Assembly: GCA_011090425.1 (NCBI GenBank)
Contig: PHGD01000007.1
Location: forward strand, 27,779 to 91,778
Reading direction: 5' to 3'
From: Nitrospira sp. LK70
GTDB lineage: Bacteria > Nitrospirota > Nitrospiria > Nitrospirales > Nitrospiraceae
Length of the DNA: 64,000 bases
Positions 35,628 to 44,822 of this stretch are shown in pieces. Every line of letters starts with the position of its first letter. Position 1 is the first letter of the stretch. Under the pieces are notes generated by a model. It was not told the DNA's origin. It was given only the letters and a program-made list of their open reading frames with translations, and did no database searches. The translations under genes were made by a program, and so were the position numbers.

Positions 35628-35655
35628 TTAAGATTGGCTCTCGACAGACCGATAG
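35628..35655 (+). promoter_or_regulatory. Possible sigma-28-type promoter before cheR
   Basis: TTAAGATT (35628-35635), a 12-bp spacer, then ACCGATAG (35648-35655), 66 bp before the chosen cheR ATG. The spacing agrees with the other boxes; the -10 has two mismatches to GCCGATAA. Confidence 0.35.
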
Positions 35656-35721
35656 AACTCTATGCATGGGTGCGTCGCGTCAGCCGACGGCGCGCCTTGT
35701 TCGTCCCAGGCTTTGACCGCC

Positions 35722-36540
35722 ATGGAATACGCCATCTCGACAGAGGAGTATCAACGCTTTCGGAGGCTCATCCACGACAAGAGTGGAATTGCGCTTGGGG
35801 ATCGAAAACAATCGTTGGTGAGGTCCCGCCTGTCCAAGCGACTGCGCGACCTCCGGTTGTCAACCTTTTCAGAGTACTACGATCTCGTCCTGAACGATCC
35901 GAAGGAGGAAGAATTCACCCGTCTGCTGGATCTGATCTCGACCAATAAAACCGACTTCTTTCGCGAGCCGAAACATTTCGATTTCCTCCGTGACAGGATT
36001 CTTCCGGAATTGGCGGAAGAAAAGCGTATCCGCATCTGGTCCTCCGCCTGCTCGACCGGTGAAGAGCCCTATACGATCGCCATGACGCTCTTCGAACATG
36101 CGCAGAATCCCACCCAGTGGGATTTCAAGATACTCGCTTCGGATCTTTCCACCCGAGTACTGCATAAAGCGGCAGCCGGTACATACAACGAAGACCGCTT
36201 TCGTGAGGTGCCGCCGGAGATGCTGAGGCGGCATTTCTTACGCGGGCGGGGGGCCAGCGCGGGCCTCTATAAGGTGAAGCCGCACCTTGCTGCGGTGATT
36301 CAGTTTCGTCGGCTCAACTTGATGGACAGTCAGTTCCCCATCAAGAATCCTCTGGACCTGATTTTCTGCCGGAATGTCATGATCTACTTCGACCGGCCGA
36401 CTAAGGAAACATTGATCAAGAAGTTCCACTGCCATCTGAAGCCGGGCGGGTATCTCTTCATCGGGCATTCCGAGAGTCTCCAATGGGTGAATCACGCGTT
36501 CAGATCGTTGGCCCCGACGATCTATCAGAGGGAACACTGA
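35722..36540 (+). CDS. cheR: Chemoreceptor methyltransferase CheR
   Basis: A 272-residue SAM-dependent glutamate methyltransferase. An N-terminal helical CheR_N domain (~1-75) is followed by the SAM fold with WSSACSTGEEPYTIAM and DLIFCRNVMIYFDRPTKETL. ATG 35722 is chosen since the family domain begins right after it; ATG 35662 would add 20 unlike residues. cheD follows 5 bp later. Confidence 0.95.
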   Translation: MEYAISTEEYQRFRRLIHDKSGIALGDRKQSLVRSRLSKRLRDLRLSTFSEYYDLVLNDPKEEEFTRLLDLISTNKTDFFREPKHFDFLRDRILPELAEEKRIRIWSSACSTGEEPYTIAMTLFEHAQNPTQWDFKILASDLSTRVLHKAAAGTYNEDRFREVPPEMLRRHFLRGRGASAGLYKVKPHLAAVIQFRRLNLMDSQFPIKNPLDLIFCRNVMIYFDRPTKETLIKKFHCHLKPGGYLFIGHSESLQWVNHAFRSLAPTIYQREH

Positions 36541-36545
36541 CATCG

Positions 36546-37157
36546 ATGGCGCTGATCCAGACCGATCACTTCGCCCATATTCGGCGGATGCGTGACAGTC
36601 GTTTTCCGCACGAAATTGCCGCAATCCTGCCGGGAGAATTCTTTGTCAGTCCTGATCCCATGATTGTCTATACCGTGCTGGGTTCCTGCGTGTCGGCTTG
36701 CGTTCGTGATCCGGTCGCCGGGGTCGGCGGAATGAACCATTTTATGTTGCCGAAGCCAACAGAGGAGAGGAGTGACTCATGGGGAGCGTCCACCAGATAC
36801 GGTTCATATGCGATGGAGTCGCTGATCAATGAAATTATCAAGCGCGGAGGGAGCAAAAGCCGCCTGGAGATCAAGTTGTTCGGGGCAGGACGAATTTGCG
36901 ATGGCAACCTCGACGTGGGTGCCAGGAATGCCGAGTGGGTTCTGGACTATCTCCAAGCGGAAGGACTGACTGCTTGTCGGACGGATCTCGGGGACATATT
37001 CGCGCGGAAAATCTACTACTTTACCGAGTCAGGACGGGTGCTGATGAAGAAGATTGAGCGCGTGAAGAATCACACAATCGCCGAACGTGAGAACGAGTAT
37101 GCGACAAGGATTCAGTTGAAGGAACAAGTGCCGGTAGAGGACGTGACACTGTTCTGA
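36546..37157 (+). CDS. cheD: Chemoreceptor glutamine deamidase CheD
   Basis: A 203-residue deamidase that converts receptor glutamines to glutamates. The catalytic cysteine is in [12 protein letters not shown] and the histidine in [12 protein letters not shown] 36546 is chosen with GAGGGAAC upstream; the longer frame from 36483 overlaps cheR. Forms an operon with cheR and cheB. CheD often works with CheC, which is absent; here CheZ is the phosphatase. Confidence 0.94.
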   Translation: MALIQTDHFAHIRRMRDSRFPHEIAAILPGEFFVSPDPMIVYTVLGSCVSACVRDPVAGVGGMNHFMLPKPTEERSDSWGASTRYGSYAMESLINEIIKRGGSKSRLEIKLFGAGRICDGNLDVGARNAEWVLDYLQAEGLTACRTDLGDIFARKIYYFTESGRVLMKKIERVKNHTIAERENEYATRIQLKEQVPVEDVTLF

Positions 37158-37230
37158 TGGAACAAGGGACCAGCGCCCATTATCCTCAATCCATGGGGAT
37201 GGGCTACCGGCGACCGGTCATGAGAAATCG

Positions 37231-38292
37231 ATGAAAAAGATTCGCGTCTTGACGGTCGATGACTCGGCATTAATGCGGCAGGTGCTTGCCATGTTGCTCG
37301 CGAAAGACTCTCAAATTGAGGTCGTCGGCTCGGCACCGGATCCCTATATTGCGAGGGAGAAGATCAGGGCGCTGAACCCCGATGTGCTCACCCTTGACGT
37401 CGAGATGCCCAAGATGGACGGACTCACATTTTTGGAGAAACTGATGCGGGGGCACCCCATGCCGGTCGTGATGGTGAGTTCGCTGACCGAGGCCGGCTGC
37501 CAGACGACCATGCGCGCGTTGGAACTTGGAGCAGTAGATTTTATTGCCAAGCCCAAGATCGATCTTCGGGAAGGCATGGAGCAGATCGCCCAGGATCTCA
37601 TCACCAAGGTCAAAGCGGCGTCAGTGGCTCGGATCAAAGGGCAGAATGGAGGGTGTAGGGTCGATCAGAAAGCAAGTCCTTCCCCGTTGTCCAGCCCGCC
37701 TTCCACCGCGATGATCAAGACAACCGATACCATCATTGCCATTGGTTCTTCTACCGGTGGAACGGAGGCGGTGAAGGAGATATTGGAAAGACTCCCCCCG
37801 CACGCCCCACCCATCCTGATTACGCAACATATGCCGGAACGATTCACGAAAACATGGGCTGACCGGTTGAATCGTCTCTGTCGGATTGCCGTCAAGGAGG
37901 CCCAAGCCGGAGACAGTGTCTTGCCGGGACATGCCCTGATCGCTCCAGGTAATTACCATATGACGTTAGTCAGGAGCGGGGCTCGGTACAGGGTGCAGAT
38001 CAATCAAGATCTCCCGGTCAATCGCCACCGGCCGTCGGTGGATGTCATGTTTGCTTCAGTGGCCCGCCAGGCAGGGGGCAATGCCGTCGGAATTATCCTG
38101 ACGGGGATGGGAGGCGACGGCGCCAAAGAAATGTTGACGATGAAACAGGCCGGCGCCCTCACGATCGCTCAAGATGAAGCGAGCTGCGTCGTGTTTGGGA
38201 TGCCGAAGGAAGCCATCAAGGTCGGGGCGGTTGACAAAGTTTTGCCGCTGGATGACATTGCCGGGGCCATCCTTGCATACGTCGGGCGCTGA
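37231..38292 (+). CDS. cheB: Chemotaxis methylesterase/deamidase CheB
   Basis: A 353-residue protein. Receiver ~1-125 with the phospho-aspartate in [12 protein letters not shown] (~54-57). Methylesterase ~160-350 with catalytic S in [11 protein letters not shown] in TQHMPERFT and D in [10 protein letters not shown]. Reverses CheR methylation and gives adaptation. Confidence 0.96.
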   Translation: MKKIRVLTVDDSALMRQVLAMLLAKDSQIEVVGSAPDPYIAREKIRALNPDVLTLDVEMPKMDGLTFLEKLMRGHPMPVVMVSSLTEAGCQTTMRALELGAVDFIAKPKIDLREGMEQIAQDLITKVKAASVARIKGQNGGCRVDQKASPSPLSSPPSTAMIKTTDTIIAIGSSTGGTEAVKEILERLPPHAPPILITQHMPERFTKTWADRLNRLCRIAVKEAQAGDSVLPGHALIAPGNYHMTLVRSGARYRVQINQDLPVNRHRPSVDVMFASVARQAGGNAVGIILTGMGGDGAKEMLTMKQAGALTIAQDEASCVVFGMPKEAIKVGAVDKVLPLDDIAGAILAYVGR

Positions 38293-38308
38293 CGACGCTG
38301 GAGTCTCT

Positions 38309-38647
38309 ATGCCGATTACTCAACGGACATTGCACGACGCCACCGTACTCCACATTGACGAGGTGTTCACCTACCGCAATCGCAAGGACTTTTCGTCTGC
38401 GGTGATGGCGTTTAGGGAATCCCAAAGTCGGCATCTCATCGTCAATCTGCACGAGGCGACCTATGTCGACAGCGCGGCGATCGGGCTGTTGGCGTTAACA
38501 TCCCAGCAACTCACGGCAGCAGAACGACGGCTCAGCCTGGTGGGTCCGCAGGGTACAGTGAAGCAGATCCTTGAGATGGCGAACATCGACCGGATGATTG
38601 CGGTGTTTCCTACAGAGGAAGCAGCGGCTGCAGTCCGGGGCTCGTGA
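38309..38647 (+). CDS. STAS domain anti-sigma factor antagonist
   Basis: A 112-residue SpoIIAA/RsbV-like protein. The phospho-acceptor serine is present (TYVDSAAIGLLAL). ATG 38309 (TGGAG 5 bases upstream) is used; an earlier frame overlaps cheB. It is 16 bp after cheB and begins a partner-switching set with the next four genes. Confidence 0.86.
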   Translation: MPITQRTLHDATVLHIDEVFTYRNRKDFSSAVMAFRESQSRHLIVNLHEATYVDSAAIGLLALTSQQLTAAERRLSLVGPQGTVKQILEMANIDRMIAVFPTEEAAAAVRGS

Positions 38648-38693
38648 GGCTCGATGCGAGCCGAGCTTGATTGATCCGAAGAAGGAGGTGCTC

Positions 38694-39044
38694 ATGGCGA
38701 TGCAAACGAAAGAACGACCAGTACCAAACGGGGTCATCCTCGAAATGACGGGTGATCTGACCTATGCCAATCGTGAACAGTTTAAGGCGGCGGTCGAAGC
38801 CATCCGGCAGAAAGGCTGCAGGCATCTGATTTTGAACATGGCTGAGGTCCGATTCGTAGACAGTTCCGGACTTGGCTTGCTGGCCCTCGTCTCTCAAAAT
38901 TTTAGACTGAGTCAAGGGAAAGTGAGCATGTTGAAGCCGCAGAGCTATGTACGAGAAATTATGGGCCTGGCAAACATTCAGAAGTTAATCCCAGTCTACG
39001 ACAACGAGCAAGACGCGCTGACGGGACATCAGCAAGCAGCGTAG
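38694..39044 (+). CDS. STAS domain anti-sigma factor antagonist
   Basis: A 116-residue STAS protein with an intact serine motif (RFVDSSGLGLLALVSQ). ATG 38694 has a near-perfect AAGGAGGT. It is related to but distinct from the previous STAS gene; the pair may respond to the same phosphatase with different partners (inference). Confidence 0.88.
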   Translation: MAMQTKERPVPNGVILEMTGDLTYANREQFKAAVEAIRQKGCRHLILNMAEVRFVDSSGLGLLALVSQNFRLSQGKVSMLKPQSYVREIMGLANIQKLIPVYDNEQDALTGHQQAA

Positions 39045-39113
39045 CCACACCATGACACCGCCCGTCGGTACATACATCAGCCACGCCTGCCGCATCTCAT
39101 CACAGGAGGTCTG

Positions 39114-40322
39114 ATGCCGACTCCAGTGAAGGTATCCACCCCTCGAACCGCCGAAACGCCGGCACCGCAAACCGTGTTGGTCGTGGATGATGAGCCCACC
39201 GCACGGATGGTCTTGGCCACCCGTCTCAAACGACTCGGCTATCGAGTGATCGAAGCCGGAGATGGAAAGGCCGGGATAGAAATGCTCCGACGCGAGCGTC
39301 CCGATCTGACCATCTTGGATTGGATGATGCCGGAAATGGACGGCCCCTCATTCTGTGAACTGGTTCGGCGAGATCCTGAGCTGCTGTCGAGTCAAATCCT
39401 CATGATGACCAGCCACGATCAGCCTGAACAGATCGCCGAAGGCCTGGCGCGAGGCGCCGACGACTTTCTCAGCAAGGCCGCCAGCAAGTACGAAGTCACG
39501 GCACGCGTTCAGGCGGGCATGCGCACGGCGACCTTGATCCGAAGGCTTGAGGATGTGACGGAGGAAATGCGGACAAAGCAGGAGGCGCTGGAACGGGAGC
39601 TTCAGTCCGCCGCCCGCTATGTCGAAACGCTGCTCCCGGCCTCGGGGACAGTTGTGCCCGGTGTGCAGATGGTTCGCGCCTATCGGCCTTCTCTCACCTT
39701 GGGCGGTGATCTCTTCAACATCGTTCAGTGGAGCGACGACTTCTTGGGGCTGTATCTGCTGGATGCGTCCGGCCACGGTGTTTCGCCGGCGTTACGCTCA
39801 GCCTCAATTTCAACCTTCCTCCGCAGAGACAGCTTGCTGCACCATGTCGGCTCGAATGACCCGGGTGCGGTCCTGACGGAAGCGAATAAGCAATTCCCCC
39901 TTACGGAAAATGGCCATTACTTCACGATCGTATTTGTAAGCCTCGACCTCCGGTGCCGTATGCTGTCTTATGCGACAGCCGGGCACAACGGAGTGTTTCT
40001 TCATCGCCGGTCTGGTGAGATCTGCTGGATGGCCCAACCGAATCTGCCGCTTGGTTTCGATAGCTCGACAACCTACGTCACAGGGGAGCTTCCTATAATC
40101 CCGGGTGACCGACTGTATCTGCTCAGCGACGGCCTCTACGAAGTGCCGAATCCGTCCGGCGAACTATGGGGGCAAGCGCGCTTGGACGCCACGATTCGCG
40201 GGTTTGGTGAACGACCCCTGGCGGAGGTGGTGTCAGGGACCATCGCAGAGGCTGTTCGATGGCAGGGGCATGAGCAATTTCCAGATGACGTGGCGTTGAT
40301 GGGTGTGGAAATAGCCCTGTGA
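39114..40322 (+). CDS. Receiver-PP2C (SpoIIE/RsbU-type) phosphatase
   Basis: A 402-residue response regulator whose output is a serine phosphatase. Receiver ~18-140 with D69 (ILDWMMPEMDG), a helical linker, then the SpoIIE domain ~190-400 with metal-binding aspartates in LGGDLFN and DASGHGV. It should dephosphorylate phospho-STAS proteins when its receiver is phosphorylated. Similar organisation to HsbR of Pseudomonas. Good SD (AGGAGGT) before ATG. The HPt gene follows. Confidence 0.92.
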   Translation: MPTPVKVSTPRTAETPAPQTVLVVDDEPTARMVLATRLKRLGYRVIEAGDGKAGIEMLRRERPDLTILDWMMPEMDGPSFCELVRRDPELLSSQILMMTSHDQPEQIAEGLARGADDFLSKAASKYEVTARVQAGMRTATLIRRLEDVTEEMRTKQEALERELQSAARYVETLLPASGTVVPGVQMVRAYRPSLTLGGDLFNIVQWSDDFLGLYLLDASGHGVSPALRSASISTFLRRDSLLHHVGSNDPGAVLTEANKQFPLTENGHYFTIVFVSLDLRCRMLSYATAGHNGVFLHRRSGEICWMAQPNLPLGFDSSTTYVTGELPIIPGDRLYLLSDGLYEVPNPSGELWGQARLDATIRGFGERPLAEVVSGTIAEAVRWQGHEQFPDDVALMGVEIAL

Positions 40323-40345
40323 CCGTTTCAATGGGAGTGGAAGCC

Positions 40346-40705
40346 ATGAATCTAGAGCCAATCTTCAGCATGGATGAAGCCCTCGCTCGGTTGGATGACG
40401 ATCGAGAGACGTTTCAGATGATGATCGAATTATTCATGGAGCATGGTCCGAAGGATTTGGCGGAAGTTCGGGCGGCTCTCAGTGTCGGGAATGCAACGGG
40501 TGTGGCACGATCCTGTCACCGGTTGAAGGGCGCTATATTACAGTTCTGCGCTCCGGCCGCCCTTCAAGCCTGCAAAGAATTGGAAGCGTCGGCGAAAGTA
40601 GACAATCTGGCGCAAGGGGGGAGGCTCTATGCCACGTTGGAGCAGGAATCCCAACGTCTTCTGGCCGCACTCTGTCAGGTGCGTGACAAAGGAATTGCGG
40701 CATGA
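40346..40705 (+). CDS. Histidine phosphotransfer (HPt) protein
   Basis: A 119-residue HPt domain with H58 in RSCHRLKGAILQF. It has no kinase part, so it must receive phosphate from elsewhere, perhaps from the hybrid kinase at 5.9-8.8 kb or CheA, and pass it to the adjacent receivers. ATG 40346 chosen; GTG 40319 and ATG 40331 are in frame and would overlap or abut the phosphatase gene. Overlaps the next gene by 4 bp. Confidence 0.82.
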   Translation: MNLEPIFSMDEALARLDDDRETFQMMIELFMEHGPKDLAEVRAALSVGNATGVARSCHRLKGAILQFCAPAALQACKELEASAKVDNLAQGGRLYATLEQESQRLLAALCQVRDKGIAA

Positions 40706-41601
40706 ACAGACCCACGACGTCTGAGCATCTTTTGGTGATCGATCCCTGTCCGGATACTCAGGCGCGCATCGCAGAGCAGTTGCAGGGTAGAGGGTTTTCT
40801 GTCGTTGCGGCGTCCGATCCAAATACAGCGTTGACCACGATCGACATGGCGGCACCGGACATTGTGATCACCGATCTGTTTCTTCCTGAGGCAACGGGCC
40901 TAACCTTGCTCAAGGAGCTCAAGGCCAGGCACGAACTCTGTTCAGTCATCGTGATGGCGGAGGATGCACCGGAACCGATGATCGTACAGTCGCTTCGGGC
41001 CGGAGCCGCCGACTATTTGCACAAACCCGTCACCGAAGAAGAGCTGGCGCATGCCTTGCAGCGCGCTCGCCATCTTCTGCCCGGAGACCTCGCGGATATT
41101 CCGGGACTCTGCCGATCAGAGTATCGACTGACCGTCGATTCCGACCCGACCCATATTGCAGGAGTGATCTCCTGGCTCATCAAGACGACGGCCTCGACTC
41201 TGCCTCCTATCCGGCGGTTACACCTTCGCGGAGCGCTACAAGAATTGCTTTTTAATGCCGTTGAACATGGGAATCTCGAGATCGTCTACCGGGAAAAGCA
41301 GGAAGCTCTCGTAGACGGCCGCTATGAGCAGTTGCTGGCTCATCGGCTCGCCCAAGCTCGGCTGAGAGACCGTCGGGTGATTATGCACGTGCTTCACGAT
41401 AAGGACGCAAACAGTCTGGCGTACCGGATCACCGATGAGGGCAAGGGCTTCAAATGGAGGAGCCTGCTCACGCGATCCCAAGAGCTCTGTGAGGCAGAAG
41501 ACACGAACGGGCGGGGGATTTTTTTGGCCCGATCATTCTTTCCCTGCTTGGCGTACAACGAGCGGGGCAATGAGGTGACGATTACGGTGCCGCTTGATTA
41601 G
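40702..41601 (+). CDS. Receiver-HATPase (RsbW-like) anti-sigma/serine kinase
   Basis: A 299-residue protein. Receiver ~8-120 with D58 (IVITDLFLPEATG) but the acidic pair is VIDPCPD rather than VVDDE, so one metal-binding acid is lost. Residues ~135-299 are a GHKL ATPase of RsbW type (LQELLFNAVEHGN, ITDEGKGFKW, GRGIFLARSF), expected to phosphorylate STAS serines and bind a sigma factor or other target. Likely the kinase opposing the PP2C protein. Its stop is 56 bp from the convergent gspK stop. Confidence 0.88.
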   Translation: MNRPTTSEHLLVIDPCPDTQARIAEQLQGRGFSVVAASDPNTALTTIDMAAPDIVITDLFLPEATGLTLLKELKARHELCSVIVMAEDAPEPMIVQSLRAGAADYLHKPVTEEELAHALQRARHLLPGDLADIPGLCRSEYRLTVDSDPTHIAGVISWLIKTTASTLPPIRRLHLRGALQELLFNAVEHGNLEIVYREKQEALVDGRYEQLLAHRLAQARLRDRRVIMHVLHDKDANSLAYRITDEGKGFKWRSLLTRSQELCEAEDTNGRGIFLARSFFPCLAYNERGNEVTITVPLD

Positions 41602-41657
41602 ATTTCCGTTTCCTGGTTCATGCTGAAAACACAGAGCCGGAAACTCGTGTTGTGTCA

Positions 41658-42602
41658 TTAGAGCATCCGCAGATATTCGACAGTGCTCTCCCCCTTGCCG
41701 GCATCTCGCTTCAGTATGGCCCATGCGGTTTTGGTCGTTTCATTCACGGTGACGGCAAGGCGCGCGGAGAAATAGTCCGATTTGATATCGTAATCACTTC
41801 TCAGGGTTCGGCCGATTTCTTGAAAGCTCGCAACCCGATCGAGTTCCACTTTCGTCTTGTAGGGGCGTCCTTGGACGATCTCCAGCGCGACAGATTGGGT
41901 GACGCTCGGATCCAGTGTCTGAAGGACGATAGGATCAGCTGTGTTGACGTTCATCGGCGCCCCTCCTTCTTGCGGGAAGATCGTCACATAGGGAGAGATC
42001 CGCTCGATGATCTCCGGCGTGAACCCCTTGATGAGCCGTAGATCTCCCAGCCCGGGTAACGGACTATTCGGAGACCGATAGGGCGGCCTCAACGATTGGT
42101 AGTAGAGGCTCTCGGCACCGGCCGGCTGAGGCACTTCATCCTGATCTATCCAATCAATGAGAGCATCGACCAGATTTGGGCTGACCCTAAGCAGCTCAAA
42201 CAATCGTTTGGCCCGAAGGATCTTCTTCTTCTGTGCAATGTCACCTCCCGCAGTCGACGCGAGGTCGTTCAAATTGAATTTGCCTGTCTCATCCTGGAGC
42301 TGGGCCGTCAGAAACCCATCCCCGATCGCATAATTCTTGATCGGCATGGCCCAGATATCGGTCGGACCGTCGTATTTCTGCCCCGTCATCTTTTCACGTA
42401 AGAGATCCTGCAGCAGTACGGCTCGAGCGGCCTGTACGGCGGCGCGGGTCAACATGCTTGCTTTATAATCGTCCCGAAAGGCGGCGGCGGCTCGATATTC
42501 CCGGCGTGCTTCCGCATCGAACTCAAGGATAAGGGCGGTGAGGATCGTCAGCACCAAGAGTGCCAAGAGTAGTGCGACGCCTCGTTCGTCAGCTCTTGGC
42601 AT
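41658..42602 (-). CDS. gspK: Type II secretion minor pseudopilin GspK
   Basis: A 314-residue minor pseudopilin that forms the pilus tip with GspI and GspJ. The prepilin cleavage site is RG/VALLLALLVLTILTALI; as usual for GspK, the Glu5 of other pseudopilins is absent. DETGKFNLNDLAS and the GspK-type SAM-like segment (LVDALIDWIDQDE) are clear. Last gene of the operon; overlaps gspM by 14 bp. Confidence 0.93.
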   Translation of the reverse strand: MPRADERGVALLLALLVLTILTALILEFDAEARREYRAAAAFRDDYKASMLTRAAVQAARAVLLQDLLREKMTGQKYDGPTDIWAMPIKNYAIGDGFLTAQLQDETGKFNLNDLASTAGGDIAQKKKILRAKRLFELLRVSPNLVDALIDWIDQDEVPQPAGAESLYYQSLRPPYRSPNSPLPGLGDLRLIKGFTPEIIERISPYVTIFPQEGGAPMNVNTADPIVLQTLDPSVTQSVALEIVQGRPYKTKVELDRVASFQEIGRTLRSDYDIKSDYFSARLAVTVNETTKTAWAILKRDAGKGESTVEYLRML

Positions 42603-43137
42603 AGCTCAAGACCCGAACGGTTGCGTCGATATTGACGGGATTATCGAATTTCGGGCGGATCTGCAGATGGCGAACGTGAAGGTCGTACGGGGCTTGATCG
42701 ATGACCACGAGCAGTGCCAACAGGTCCGGCAATTGGATGCCGTCCAATCGGAGATCAACCGTCGTTTCTTCGTAGCCTTGCGCCAACGTTTGTTGTTGAG
42801 GTTGCATGCCTGTGATACGTTCACGCACATGGGCGGTGGTGGCCGCTTCCTCCATGAACGTCAGCAGAGAGAAACGGCTGTCGGTTCCCGGCATGCGGCT
42901 CTCGGCTTTTGCCAAGCGGTCCCGTTTGACGAGATACGCCTGACCCAACACCGTCAATTCGGCCAGGTCTTTCCGCTTCCGCACCTCCTGTCGATCGAGG
43001 CGATCCAGGCGGTCCAATAGGGGGTCGACGATCAGGACAAAGAGGAGACTGAGGCCCAATACGATCCCGCCTGCCAGCACGATGGTGCGTTCACGCTGCG
43101 ACATCTGGCGCCAACGTTCTCGGAAACCCTGCATCAT
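42589..43137 (-). CDS. gspM: Type II secretion protein GspM
   Basis: A 182-residue inner-membrane protein with one N-terminal helix (IVLAGGIVLGLSLLFVLIV, ~19-37) after a short basic cytosolic tail and a periplasmic ferredoxin-like domain. Partner of GspL. Overlaps gspL by 4 bp. Confidence 0.86.
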   Translation of the reverse strand: MMQGFRERWRQMSQRERTIVLAGGIVLGLSLLFVLIVDPLLDRLDRLDRQEVRKRKDLAELTVLGQAYLVKRDRLAKAESRMPGTDSRFSLLTFMEEAATTAHVRERITGMQPQQQTLAQGYEETTVDLRLDGIQLPDLLALLVVIDQAPYDLHVRHLQIRPKFDNPVNIDATVRVLSYAKS

Positions 43138-44717
43138 GATTTCTCCACCGTGACGGTAATTCGAAAGACGACTTGATTGGGGCCTGCACCCACTCGGGTT
43201 TCCGTTACCGCAACATCCTTCAATTGGGGGCTCGATGCGAAGGTTTGTTTGAGTCGTTCCACGGCGTCGAAGGAAGTAGTCTCACCCTCCATGAGAATGG
43301 TTGCTCCGTCTACGGTCAGCTCACGCACCTTCACCATTGTTCCGGGCGGGAGTTGTTTCACGAAGGTCGAGAGTGTGCGCAACGCGTTGCCGTCGGTGGT
43401 ATCGACGACGCCGAGGGCTTTGTCCAGGACTCCGATGCGGTACTGCGCTTGATCGAGCTCTTCTCCGGGAGCGGCACCCGCTCCGAAGAATTGCTCATAC
43501 TGGCTGTGCAGCGCAGTTTTGAGCCGATCGACCCGCTGGCCGTGCAGCATGAAGTGAATCGAGAAATCTATGATCAGCAGGACGGCAATGACCAGACCGG
43601 CGGCGATCGCCATGCGGCGGTCTTGTTTGGTCGTGCTGCGATCCGGCGAGGCGGCGTCGGCCACGCCTTTGAGGTCGAGTGCGAGCTCCATGGGAGAGGA
43701 TGTGAATCGCCATCGCGGACGGATAATCTTTGGGTGAATCGCCAAGCCGAACGCGATGGAAAATGCCCGTGGGGTTTCAGCTCCGAACCCCTGCCGAGGT
43801 CCCACCGGATAGAGTCCCAATTGTCGGGAGACATACTCGCCGATCTCTTGCAACTTGGCCCCCCCTCCACATACCCAACAGTGCGTCAAGCGGCCGCGCT
43901 CGTTTCCCAGATGGGCCTGCAAGGTGATGCGGAGTTCCTTTAGGATCGGTTCCAACAGACTGTCCACCTGATCCACGGCCATCGTGCGCTTCCGACGTTC
44001 TGCGTCTGCGAAATTACAGGCGTACCGGACGGCCAAGGCATGGGTCAGGTGATTGCCCCCCCACAGAATCGTCCGAAGGACCAGGGGACGTCCTCCCTGT
44101 ACGAGGCAGAGCGTCGTCTTTGATGCTCCGACGTCGATGATGGCCAGGTCTTGCGGGACAACCGCTCCTTCTTCTTGAAGGAATTGAGTCACGGAGAAGA
44201 GAGCCATGGCATCGACATTGATCGCCGAGGGCTCCACATCGGCTTGAGCCAGAAACCGGAGATGCTCCGCGACCTTGTCTCTCGGTGCGGCTGTGACTAG
44301 GACGTCCGAACCCTTAGTCTCGCGGGCCGTGCCTTCCGCCGTGGGTCCAGGCGGCAACACTAAGCTTCCGACCGCAAGATCTTCGAGCGGCATCGGAACG
44401 AGATTCTCGACTTCAAAAGGGACGACTTGGGCGAGCTTGGCCGAATCCTTGAAGGGAAAGGACAGAGTTCTGACGAAAAGGTCCTGGCAAGGAATCGCGG
44501 TCACCAACCGGTCTGTGCCATAGAGTCCGTTTTGCCAGAGGAATCCGCGTAGCGACTTCACGCGCCGAGCTGGATCGAGGTCCTCGGGGCGGGAAAACGG
44601 CATCGGATGTTGGAAGTAATCGATCGTTTCCCGCCCGCTCAGGCGGCGGCGGAAACGTACGGCCTTCAAGCCCGTTTGTCCGATGTCCAGCCCGACACAT
44701 TCGTTTACAATGGCCAT
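43134..44717 (-). CDS. gspL: Type II secretion assembly platform protein GspL (PilM-PilN type)
   Basis: A 527-residue protein. Cytosolic actin-like PilM domain ~5-350 (CVGLDIGQTGLKAVRF, AIIDVGASKTTLCLV), one membrane helix (AIAAGLVIAVLLIIDFSIHF, ~368-388) and a PilN-like periplasmic domain. Connects the GspE ATPase to GspM. Longer than E. coli GspL and closer to the PilM-PilN fusion pattern. 105 bp after gspN, in a spacer holding another decayed GAAACC-type repeat. Confidence 0.9.
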   Translation of the reverse strand: MAIVNECVGLDIGQTGLKAVRFRRRLSGRETIDYFQHPMPFSRPEDLDPARRVKSLRGFLWQNGLYGTDRLVTAIPCQDLFVRTLSFPFKDSAKLAQVVPFEVENLVPMPLEDLAVGSLVLPPGPTAEGTARETKGSDVLVTAAPRDKVAEHLRFLAQADVEPSAINVDAMALFSVTQFLQEEGAVVPQDLAIIDVGASKTTLCLVQGGRPLVLRTILWGGNHLTHALAVRYACNFADAERRKRTMAVDQVDSLLEPILKELRITLQAHLGNERGRLTHCWVCGGGAKLQEIGEYVSRQLGLYPVGPRQGFGAETPRAFSIAFGLAIHPKIIRPRWRFTSSPMELALDLKGVADAASPDRSTTKQDRRMAIAAGLVIAVLLIIDFSIHFMLHGQRVDRLKTALHSQYEQFFGAGAAPGEELDQAQYRIGVLDKALGVVDTTDGNALRTLSTFVKQLPPGTMVKVRELTVDGATILMEGETTSFDAVERLKQTFASSPQLKDVAVTETRVGAGPNQVVFRITVTVEKS

Positions 44718-44822
44718 GAATCCGGCTTCCGTAATTGTTTCGTGCTTGTGGTTTCTGGTTTCACATGCGAGCGAATAGCATCAGGTGAACTGAAACTGCA
44801 ACCTAAGACTTCAGCCCGTACT

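Noticed and set aside
35416..35667. Minus-strand 83-codon frame between chemoreceptor and cheR
   Set aside because: Overlaps the chemoreceptor end and a promoter-like box, no SD and no recognised family; likely chance.
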